A DNA stretch of 64,000 nt from Streptomyces sp. NBC_00358 (lineage in GTDB: Bacteria; Actinomycetota; Actinomycetes; Streptomycetales; Streptomycetaceae). Of the stretch, positions 58,378-64,000 are shown in pieces (positions within the stretch are counted from its first letter, which is position 1; each line of letters begins with the position of its first letter). The notes under the pieces were generated by a model, which saw nothing but the letters and a program-made list of their open reading frames with translations, was not told the origin of the DNA and did no database searches. The position numbers were made by a program, and so were the translations under genes. Location: contig NZ_CP107976.1 in assembly GCF_036099295.1 (NCBI RefSeq), positions 3,162,001 through 3,226,000 on the forward strand, read 5' to 3'.

Positions 58378-58953
58378 TCAGCCGGCACTGTGCCTCCCGT
58401 CCGCCCCATTGCTCGGGCTCGTTCCTGACAGATCGTTCGGGTCGCCCGCACCGTCGGCCGCCGCGAGCTCGACAGGCTCGGCCGCCGCGCTGTCCGGCAG
58501 GCCCTCCTTGCCGAGGGACCGCTGCGCGGAGTACCTCTCGTCGGGTTCGCCGGGAACCCAGGAGACCGCCATGGCGCCGCCGATGAGGGCGAACAGGAAG
58601 CCGATGAGGAAGCCGCCCAGGTTGGCCACCGGGAGCGACACCAGGCCGAGGAGGATCGCGGCGACACCCGCGAACGTCCGTACGTGCTTCTGGAACCAGA
58701 GGCTGATCCCGAGCACGACGAGGAGTACGCCGATGATCAGGGAGCCCGCTCCGGCGGTGGTGGACATCGCCAGCGTCAGATGGCCGACCTGCAGGTGCGC
58801 GTACGGGAAGTAGGCGATGGGGACACCGCCGAACACGATGAACAGACCGGCCCAGAACGGGCGGTCGCCCCTCCAGTCACGGAAGTTCCGCCGGAACACC
58901 GCAAGGTAGTGCTCATCGTTCTGGCCGGGCGCGGCAGGAGTCTCGGCGCTCAT
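58378..58953 (-). CDS. DUF6114 family membrane protein
   Basis: 191 residues, ATG at 58953 after GGGAGC. After a soluble start (MSAETPAAPGQNDEHYLAVF and WRGDRPFWAGLFIVFGGVPI) there are four membrane helices: FWAGLFIVFGGVPIAYFPYA, LAMSTTAGAGSLIIGVLLVV, TFAGVAAILLGLVSLPVANL and LGGFLIGFLFALIGGAMAVS. The acidic C-terminus is cytoplasmic or disordered. DUF6114 proteins are restricted to actinobacteria as far as I know and have no proven role. It lies between the DUF6230 gene and the secreted repeat protein on the same strand. A hairpin at 59001-59025 separates it from DUF6230. Confidence 0.88.
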   Translation of the reverse strand: MSAETPAAPGQNDEHYLAVFRRNFRDWRGDRPFWAGLFIVFGGVPIAYFPYAHLQVGHLTLAMSTTAGAGSLIIGVLLVVLGISLWFQKHVRTFAGVAAILLGLVSLPVANLGGFLIGFLFALIGGAMAVSWVPGEPDERYSAQRSLGKEGLPDSAAAEPVELAAADGAGDPNDLSGTSPSNGADGRHSAG

Positions 58954-59000
58954 GGAAACAGCTCCCTGGAACGGCATTGCTGTGAGAAGTACGCGTTGAG

Positions 59001-59025
59001 CGCTCCGCCTAGGACGGGCGGAGCG
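59001..59025 (-). terminator. hairpin between DUF6230 and DUF6114 genes
   Basis: Arms CGCTCCGCC (59001-59009) and GGCGGAGCG (59017-59025) pair perfectly around TAGGACG. It may partly stop transcription after DUF6230, making that protein more abundant than the downstream ones. Confidence 0.6.
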
Positions 59026-59073
59026 GCGGGGTGGGCGAAGCGGCCTGGGCCTCCTCACCCACCCCTGGAGTGC

Positions 59074-59709
59074 TCAGTAGCACTCGTGGGTGCCCGCGGA
59101 CACCGACATCTTCAGACCGCTGAGCTTGAACGTACCGGCGGTGGTCGCCCACGCCGTCTGCTTCACGTTGGTCAGCTCGGCCGAAGTGGCCTGCTGGGCG
59201 AACCCGTACGGGTTGGCCTGCTCGGCGCCGCCCTTCATGCCCGGACCCTTGGAGGCGTCCTTGGCGGCAACACCGATGTCGATGCCGTGGAACACGGCAT
59301 CGGCCGCGAGGTCCTCGACGTCGATGTACAGGTTGTCGGCCTCGACCGGAGTACCGCTGCCGCCGGCCTTCAGCACGAGGCTGACGGAACCGAGGAGCGG
59401 GATGTTCGGGGTGACGACCGACTGGCACATGTTGGTGATCTTGGCGCTCTGGAACGCCGAGACCGCGACGGGGTGCAGAGTCTTCGAGCCGTCGAGGTTG
59501 TAACCGTTGTCGAGAGCTCCGTACTGCGAGAAGCCCTGACCGTCGAGTCGGTCGGCCGAAACCTTGAACGACTGACCGGAAACGCTGAACGACGCGGCGA
59601 GGGCACCCTGCGCGAGGGCGACACCTATCGCTGCCGTGGCTGCCACGCTGGGCACCATGACGACGGCGAACCGCTTCCATCTGGTCCCGCCACGCACCTG
59701 GGACATCAT
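59074..59709 (-). CDS. DUF6230 family secreted protein
   Basis: 211 residues. ATG at 59709 is five bases after AAGGAGG; a second ATG follows at once. A signal-like N-terminus (GGTRWKRFAVVMVPSVAATA, AIGVALAQGALA) precedes an exported beta-rich domain: ASFSVSGQSFKVSADRLDGQ, FSQYGALDNGYNLDGSKTLH, ITNMCQSVV and a terminal THECY. The two Cys may pair. Family members are found only in Streptomyces and relatives, sometimes labelled cholesterol esterase without evidence. It is first in the row with DUF6114 and the repeat protein, consistent with a cell-surface complex. It should have its own promoter in the long gap upstream. Confidence 0.88.
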   Translation of the reverse strand: MMSQVRGGTRWKRFAVVMVPSVAATAAIGVALAQGALAASFSVSGQSFKVSADRLDGQGFSQYGALDNGYNLDGSKTLHPVAVSAFQSAKITNMCQSVVTPNIPLLGSVSLVLKAGGSGTPVEADNLYIDVEDLAADAVFHGIDIGVAAKDASKGPGMKGGAEQANPYGFAQQATSAELTNVKQTAWATTAGTFKLSGLKMSVSAGTHECY

Positions 59710-60084
59710 AATTTCCTCCTTCTCGGACGTACATCTCCTGGCCCTGACTGCCACGTTGCGGCGGCTCAGCCGGGCAGGGATGGGAGAAGTGCTACGTCCT
59801 CGGGAAGGAGAGCGCCTGTACCCGGAGGTGCTGTTGCACCCGAATCACCGGCGATCACCCCCGAGCGACAACCACTGGTCGCGCCTGACACACATCACGC
59901 ACAACCTGCTGGACAGGCTCCGCCGGACGGCGAAGACCCCCCTGCCCAAGAACCGACCGCACTGGCTATCGGCCCTACTCGGTGGGGACCCAGAAAGTCC
60001 GCCGACCCGATTGGCTGTCGGGGTGCGGGAATGGACCGAGCGTCGCCGATCGTGGTGCATTCTCGCCGCGTGCACAAGGGGGTT

Positions 60085-60102
60085 CGTTACTGGCTAGTAA
60101 CG
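60085..60102. promoter_or_regulatory. palindrome CGTTACT/AGTAACG, candidate operator
   Basis: Perfect seven-base arms around GGCT. A second site with TTACT, ACG, AGTAA lies at 60217-60229. Shared half-sites suggest one dimeric regulator binding both, about 130 bases apart, upstream of the DUF6230 gene. The TetR protein at 61542 is a possible but unsupported candidate. Confidence 0.55.
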
Positions 60103-60233
60103 GCGGGATAACCGAAGAACGACCCGTCGGTATCGGGTGGCGACTCAGGGTGGCCCCATCGGGGGTGACACAACGGTCAAATGCCGGACGGAACCAGACA
60201 GTTCAACGCCCTCGACTTACTACGAGTAACAGC

Positions 60234-60267
60234 GGCCGCGTTTACCAAGTTTTGGTAAAGCGCGGCC
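60234..60267. terminator. long hairpin downstream of the thioredoxin/TPR gene
   Basis: GGCCGCG plus TTTACCAA pair with TTGGTAAA plus CGCGGCC, 15 pairs with a GTT loop and one bulged G. It lies 63 bases beyond the stop codon of the minus-strand thioredoxin/TPR gene, so terminator is the simplest reading. The TTTACCAA/TTGGTAAA core could also be an operator. Confidence 0.6.
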
Positions 60268-60330
60268 ACATGCACCCCTGTCGGCCAATCTTTCACCTGG
60301 GCATCACAAGCCCCGGCGTTTAGGGACTGG

Positions 60331-61308
60331 TCAGAACAGAGCCCTGGCCAGAGCCCGGCGCGCCGCGATCACGCGCGGGTCGTCGGCCCCTACCACCTCG
60401 AAGAGTTCCAGCAGCCGCAGCCGTACGGCGTCCCGGTCGTCGCCCGCCGTGCGCCGCACCGTGTCGATGAGCCGCCCGAAGGCGTCCTCGACATGGCCGC
60501 CGACGAGGTCCAGGTCGGCCCCCGCGATCTGCGCACGCGCGTCACCGGGCTTCTCGGCGGCGTCCTTGCGCACCTGCTGCGGGTCCAGACCCTGCACCCG
60601 CTGGAGCAACTCGGCCTGGGCCAGGCCCAGTTTGGCCTCCGTGTTGCCCGGGTCGTCGCCCAGCACGTTCCGGTAGGCCTGGACGGCACCGCCGAAGTCG
60701 CCCGCGTCGAGCGCCTGTACGGCGGCCTCCAGCAGCGCGTCGTACGGTCCGGCCGGCATCTCCTGCGCGGCCGGGGTCCCGGCCGGCTCGCCGTCCGCGT
60801 CGACCGTCAGACCCGTCAGGCCGAAGCGCTGCTCGGCGACCTGGACGAGCTGGTCCAGGGTCTCGCGGATCTGCGCCTCGCCGGCGGCTCCCTGGAAGAG
60901 CGGCAGGGCCTGTCCGGCCACCACCGCGAAAACGGCCGGAATCCCCTGGATCCCGAACTGCTGCATCAGCATCTGATTGGCATCGACATCGATCTTGGCG
61001 AGCACGAAGCGCCCGTTGTATTCGACGGCCAGTCGCTCAAGGACCGGGCTCAGCTGCTTGCAGGGCTCGCACCACTCGGCCCAGAAGTCGATGACGACGG
61101 GCACCTCGGTGGAGCGCTGCAGGACGTCGTGCTCGAATCCCGCCTCGTCGACGTCGATGACAAGGCTCGCGGGGGTCACTGCGCCACCCCCGCCGCCCTG
61201 CCTGGCGGCTTCGGCGCGCGCCTGCTCCGCCTTCGACTTGGCCTCCTGGGCCGCCTTCACCGCGGCGAGGTCGACGACTCCGCTCATGGACATGTTCCGT
61301 GGCTGCAT
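60331..61308 (-). CDS. thioredoxin-fold TPR protein (YbbN/CnoX-like)
   Basis: 325 residues. ATG at 61308 has GGAGG about nine bases upstream. A short Ala/Gln-rich helix (VKAAQEAKSKAEQARAEAAR) is followed by a thioredoxin domain (about 47-150) with WCEPCK (Cys80, Cys83) and GIQGIPAVFAVVAGQ. The C-terminal half is made of TPR-like helices (ALLEAAVQALDAGDFGGAVQ, AKLGLAQAELLQRVQGLDPQ). In E. coli the YbbN relative is a chaperedoxin that protects proteins from oxidants and hands them to chaperonins. The same role here is inference. It is divergent from a TetR gene; a perfect 17-bp palindrome lies between. Confidence 0.93.
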   Translation of the reverse strand: MQPRNMSMSGVVDLAAVKAAQEAKSKAEQARAEAARQGGGGGAVTPASLVIDVDEAGFEHDVLQRSTEVPVVIDFWAEWCEPCKQLSPVLERLAVEYNGRFVLAKIDVDANQMLMQQFGIQGIPAVFAVVAGQALPLFQGAAGEAQIRETLDQLVQVAEQRFGLTGLTVDADGEPAGTPAAQEMPAGPYDALLEAAVQALDAGDFGGAVQAYRNVLGDDPGNTEAKLGLAQAELLQRVQGLDPQQVRKDAAEKPGDARAQIAGADLDLVGGHVEDAFGRLIDTVRRTAGDDRDAVRLRLLELFEVVGADDPRVIAARRALARALF

Positions 61309-61431
61309 GAGTACATCCTCCCCCTTCCTCGCGCACGTGTGAAAAGCGTCGTGAAAGCCAAGCCTTGTCCTGCGTGTTCGGCGCCGGGTCCCCACCTGAC
61401 GCCTGTGCGGTTGTCGCCGCGGTCGAGCTTT

Positions 61432-61448
61432 CGCTACGAGTCGTAGCG
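61432..61448. promoter_or_regulatory. 17-bp perfect palindrome between thioredoxin/TPR and TetR genes
   Basis: Arms CGCTACGA and TCGTAGCG around one base. It lies in the divergent gap, about 120 bases before the thioredoxin/TPR start and 95 before the TetR start, and is a likely regulator site. Further right, GCCGGATATGG occurs twice (61513-61523 and 61535-61545, 22-base period) across the TetR start. Confidence 0.65.
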
Positions 61449-61541
61449 TAACTGGGTGGGGACACGCCTGTGCACCGTCTTCCGGTGATCTCCCTCACGA
61501 CTTCACATAACCGCCGGATATGGCCATGGAAGCGGCCGGAT

Positions 61542-62210
61542 ATGGTCACTGGCATGCAATGTCGCTCCCAGGCCGCCCGTACGGGCCGCCCCCGCAGCGC
61601 CGCCGCGGACGCCGCGATCCTGGAGGCGACGCGCACGGCCCTGGTCGAACTGGGCTGGTCCAAACTGACGTTGGGGTACGTCGCGACCCTCGCCGGGGTC
61701 GCCAAGACGACCCTCTACCGTCGCTGGGCGGGCAAGAACGAACTCGTCGTGGACGCGGTGGCCGAGCTCTTCGACGAGCTGGAGCTCCCCGACCGGGGCA
61801 GTCTGGCCGCCGACATCGAGGGCGTGGTGCTCCAGTTCGCGGCGATCCTCGACCGCCCGGAGGCGAAGACGGCGCTGATGGCCGTGGTCGCGGAGTCCAC
61901 CCGTGACGAACCGCTGCGCGAACGCATCCGCACGTCCATCGTCGACCGGCAGAAGCGCCTGGTCATGGAGGGCCGTGCCCGCGCCCAGGCCCGCGGCGAA
62001 CTGCCCCCGGAGGCGGACCCGGCGGCCGCCGACCGCACCGCCGCCCTGATCTTCGACGTGGTCGCCGGAGCGGTCGTCCACCGCACCCTGGTCAGCGCCG
62101 AACCCGCGGACGAGGAGTGGGTGCGCTCGTTCACCCGCATCCTGCTCCTCGGCCTGACGGGCGCGACGGCCGCCGGCCCGGTCCCCCCGGAGGCGGTCTC
62201 CGGCCCCTGA
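61542..62210 (+). CDS. TetR-family transcriptional regulator
   Basis: 222 residues from ATG 61542 (GGAAG upstream); ATG 61554 is an alternative. HTH: GRPRSAAADAAILEATRTAL, VELGWSKLTLGYVATLAGVA, KTTLYRRWAGKNELVVDAVA, a good TetR_N match. The C-terminal ligand domain has LVVDAVAELFDELELPDRGS and ends in a hydrophobic helix (EEWVRSFTRILLLGLTGATA), as in the TetR_C_16-like class. Ligand and targets are unknown. The divergent thioredoxin/TPR gene and itself are likely targets by position. No linked transporter. Confidence 0.93.
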   Translation: MVTGMQCRSQAARTGRPRSAAADAAILEATRTALVELGWSKLTLGYVATLAGVAKTTLYRRWAGKNELVVDAVAELFDELELPDRGSLAADIEGVVLQFAAILDRPEAKTALMAVVAESTRDEPLRERIRTSIVDRQKRLVMEGRARAQARGELPPEADPAAADRTAALIFDVVAGAVVHRTLVSAEPADEEWVRSFTRILLLGLTGATAAGPVPPEAVSGP

Positions 62211-62600
62211 CCGACGGGGCGGGCGTCCGGAGTCGGCGCGTCGCGGGTCGGGGCCGTGCCGGTACATCCGCCCGCATCCGAACGGATCCCACCGGGGTTT
62301 CGAGGTGCGAGTGGGTGACGATCCGTCCGGCCTGCGGGCATTTGATGTACCGGCACGGCCCCTCCCGAGCGCGGCCGACTGCGGGTGCAAAATCCAGCCC
62401 CTCCGGCGATTGAGGAGCGGGGGTCCGGGGGCGGAGCCCCCGGGTACGGGACGGGTAGGGGCGGAGGGGGCGAGAAAAGGGCACCTGGCGCCGCGCAGGC
62501 CTCGGTGGCGGAGCGGGGACCCGGCGCCCCGGGCCCGGCCCGGATGCCGGGCAGCCAGGGACGCCAGGGACGCCAGGCCGCCCGGGCTGCCCGGGGTGGG
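62211..62600. other. intergenic region with nested inverted repeat and GC-rich element
   Basis: 390 bases between convergent genes; no gene. The left part is a nested inverted repeat (62250-62362). The right part contains the common Streptomyces-type run GGGGGCGGAGCCCCC (about 62425-62441), which can fold into a terminator hairpin, and then imperfect GGGACGCCAGG repeats near 62560-62580. Confidence 0.6.
62250..62362. repeat. 113-bp nested imperfect inverted repeat
   Basis: The outer arms are 19 bases and perfectly complementary (62250-62268 and 62344-62362; left arm begins GGGGCCGTGCC). Inside, GCCCGCA (62270-62276) pairs with TGCGGGC (62333-62339), ACGGATC (62282-62288) with GATCCGT (62320-62326), and CCAC with GTGG further in. 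As RNA it would fold into one long rod. It is far larger than the other terminators in the window. Confidence 0.85.
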
Positions 62601-64000
62601 TCAGAAGCCCGCCGGCTCCGTGTACACGCCCCACTCGTCCCGCAGGACACCGCAGATCTCGCCCAGCGTCGCCTCGGCGCGGACCGCCTCCAGCATGGGG
62701 GCGATCATGTTGGAACCGTCGCGCGCGGCGGCGAGCATCGCGTCCAGCGCGCCGCGCACCGCGGCCTCGTCGCGGTCCGACTTGCGCGAGGCGAGCACCC
62801 GCACCTGCTCACGCTCCACCTCGTGGCTGACCCGGAGGATCTCCAGGTCGCCGGTCACGGACCCGTGGTGGACGTTGACCCCGACGACGCGCTTGTCGCC
62901 CTTCTCGACCGAGCGCTGGTACTGGAACGCCGACTCGGCGATCTCCCCGGTGAACCACCCGTCCTCGATCCCGCGCAGGATGCCCGAGGTGATGGGCCCG
63001 ATGGGGTGCTTGCCGTTCGGGTGCGCCCGCAGCCCGCGCTCCTTGATCTGCTCGAAGATCTTCTCGGCGTCGGCCTCGATCCGGTCGGTGAGCTGCTCGA
63101 CGTACCAGGAACCGCCCAGCGGGTCGGCGACGTTGGCGACGCCGGTCTCCTCCATGAGCACCTGCTGGGTCCGCAGCGCGATCTCCGCGGCCTGCTCGGA
63201 CGGCAGGGCGAGCGTCTCGTCCAGCGCGTTGGTGTGCAGCGAGTTCGTGCCGCCGAGAACCGCGGCGAGGGCCTCCACGGCGGTGCGTACGACGTTGTTG
63301 TACGGCTGCTGGGCCGTCAGCGAGACACCGGCGGTCTGCGTGTGGAAGCGCAGCCACTGGGCCTTCTCGGAGGTCGCCCCGTACACGTCGCGCATCCAGC
63401 GGGCCCAGATCCGGCGGGCGGCGCGGAACTTGGCGATCTCCTCGAAGAAGTCGACGTGCGCGTCGAAGAAGAAGGACAGTCCGGGGGCGAAGACGTTCAC
63501 GTCGAGCCCGCGGGAGAGCCCCAGCTCCACATAGCCGAAGCCGTCCGCCAGCGTGTACGCGAGCTCCTGCGCGGCCGTGGAGCCCGCCTCCCGGATGTGG
63601 TACCCGGAGACGGACAGCGGCTTGTACGCGGGGATCTTCTCGGCGCAGTGCTCCATCAGGTCGCCGATGAGGCGCAGATGCGGCTCGGGCTGGAAGAGCC
63701 ACTCCTTCTGCGCGATGTACTCCTTGAAGATGTCGGTCTGGAGCGTGCCGTTCAGTACGGCGGGGTCGATGCCCTGGCGCTCGGCCGCGACCAGGTACAT
63801 GCAGAAGACCGGCACCGCGGGCCCGCTGATCGTCATCGACGTCGTGACGTCACCGAGCGGGATGTCCTGGAAGAGGACCTCCATGTCGGCCGCCGAGTCG
63901 ATCGCGACACCGCAGTGCCCGACCTCGCCGAGCGCACGGGCATCGTCCGAGTCGCGGCCCATCAGCGTGGGCATGTCGAAGGCCACGGAGAGGCCCCCGC
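62601..64000 (-). CDS. icmA: acyl-CoA mutase large subunit, probably isobutyryl-CoA mutase IcmA (5' end outside window)
   Basis: 466 residues visible; the N-terminus lies beyond the right edge. It belongs to the adenosylcobalamin-dependent methylmalonyl-CoA mutase superfamily: SVAFDMPTLMGRDSD at the visible start, LGDVTTSMTISGPAVPVFCM, SGYHIREAGSTAAQELAY, FHTQTAGVSLTAQQPYNN, and NSLHTNALDETLALPSEQAA with the conserved His. The protein ends (GVYTEPAGF) without a B12-binding domain, as expected when a separate small subunit carries it. AFDMPTLMGRD is closer to IcmA than to MutB as I remember them. The substrate-determining Phe near residue 80 is outside the window, so the exact substrate is not certain. 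It would convert isobutyryl-CoA and butyryl-CoA. Confidence 0.88.
   Translation of the reverse strand, partial: GGLSVAFDMPTLMGRDSDDARALGEVGHCGVAIDSAADMEVLFQDIPLGDVTTSMTISGPAVPVFCMYLVAAERQGIDPAVLNGTLQTDIFKEYIAQKEWLFQPEPHLRLIGDLMEHCAEKIPAYKPLSVSGYHIREAGSTAAQELAYTLADGFGYVELGLSRGLDVNVFAPGLSFFFDAHVDFFEEIAKFRAARRIWARWMRDVYGATSEKAQWLRFHTQTAGVSLTAQQPYNNVVRTAVEALAAVLGGTNSLHTNALDETLALPSEQAAEIALRTQQVLMEETGVANVADPLGGSWYVEQLTDRIEADAEKIFEQIKERGLRAHPNGKHPIGPITSGILRGIEDGWFTGEIAESAFQYQRSVEKGDKRVVGVNVHHGSVTGDLEILRVSHEVEREQVRVLASRKSDRDEAAVRGALDAMLAAARDGSNMIAPMLEAVRAEATLGEICGVLRDEWGVYTEPAGF

Larger units (their letters stand above)
59710..60330. other. 621-base intergenic region with palindromes and a hairpin
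   Basis: No supported gene; a possible plus-strand frame here overlaps DUF6230 and lacks family features. Base composition is more AT-rich than the surroundings in 60060-60290. It holds two TTACT/AGTAA palindromes (60085-60102 and 60217-60229) and a long hairpin (60234-60267). It probably carries the DUF6230 promoter. Confidence 0.6.

Noticed and set aside
59636..60097. Plus-strand frame of 153 codons in the DUF6230 upstream region
   Set aside because: It starts inside the DUF6230 gene on the other strand, has no ribosome site, mixed composition and no recognisable domain.
62250..62362. Cobalamin riboswitch near the B12-dependent mutase
   Set aside because: The structure lies past the 3' end of icmA, not upstream of it, and no B12-box-like conserved core was seen.
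62211..62600. Insertion sequence bounded by the 19-bp inverted repeats
   Set aside because: Only about 75 bases lie between the arms and there is no transposase; a MITE remains possible but unproven.

Overview
The window is high-GC actinobacterial chromosome, almost certainly Streptomyces. Third codon positions are nearly all G or C, which produces long shadow frames on both strands. GTG and TTG starts are common, genes are joined by 4-base ATGA or GTGA overlaps, and the proteins are typical of the genus: the GlgE pathway, thermolysin-type proteases, DUF6230/DUF6114 proteins and a TNT-domain protein. From memory, unchecked, the order resembles the S. coelicolor region around icmA, pyk2, pfkA, the glgE-1 cluster and a HelD-like ATPase. 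No tRNA, rRNA, CRISPR array, prophage or insertion sequence was seen. Two genes are cut by the window edges: an L,D-transpeptidase on the left and an acyl-CoA mutase on the right.

Layout, left to right. 1-2253: two paralogous L,D-transpeptidase lipoproteins. 2405-4714: glgX. 4728-8265: a minus-strand operon of drug-type ABC transporter and NarL-type two-component system, divergent from 8469-15857, which encodes four fused membrane-ATPase half transporters forming two heterodimeric exporters. 15858-17734: a relic of a zinc-type dehydrogenase, then a secreted TNT-domain protein with twelve heptapeptide repeats and a likely immunity partner. 18278-22302: tandem secreted M4 metalloproteases. 22373: a DUF1990 protein. 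22979-35884: glgP, a secreted subtilisin, then glgE, treS, mak and glgB. 35972-39197: a HelD-type RNA polymerase recycling ATPase, a candidate small RNA, and a thioredoxin/MerR operon. 39280-41776: an Lrp regulator, a dehydratase-like SDR and an aldo-keto reductase. 41796-45409: a DUF2127 membrane protein, and an MFS exporter divergent from its TetR regulator. 45625-49835: a dicarboxylate symporter divergent from a CitA/CitB-type two-component system. 50007: a helix-turn-helix protein. 50860-57016: pfkA, pta, ackA and pyk. 57108-59709: a secreted Ser/Thr-rich protein with DUF6114 and DUF6230 proteins. 60331-62210: a thioredoxin/TPR protein and a TetR regulator. 62601 to the edge: a probable icmA.

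Two metabolic themes stand out. The first is alpha-glucan and trehalose metabolism: trehalose to maltose (TreS), maltose to maltose-1-phosphate (Mak), chain extension (GlgE) and branching (GlgB), with breakdown by GlgP and GlgX. The second is lower glycolysis and acetate overflow: PfkA, Pyk, Pta and AckA. Around these lie several self-contained export and regulation modules whose operators can be read in the DNA.

The least explained signals are a possible 93-nt small RNA with a near-consensus promoter and intrinsic terminator (38320-38412), the TNT toxin and immunity pair, a nested inverted repeat of about 113 bp (62250-62362), and the DUF6230/DUF6114 locus with its TTACT/AGTAA palindromes.
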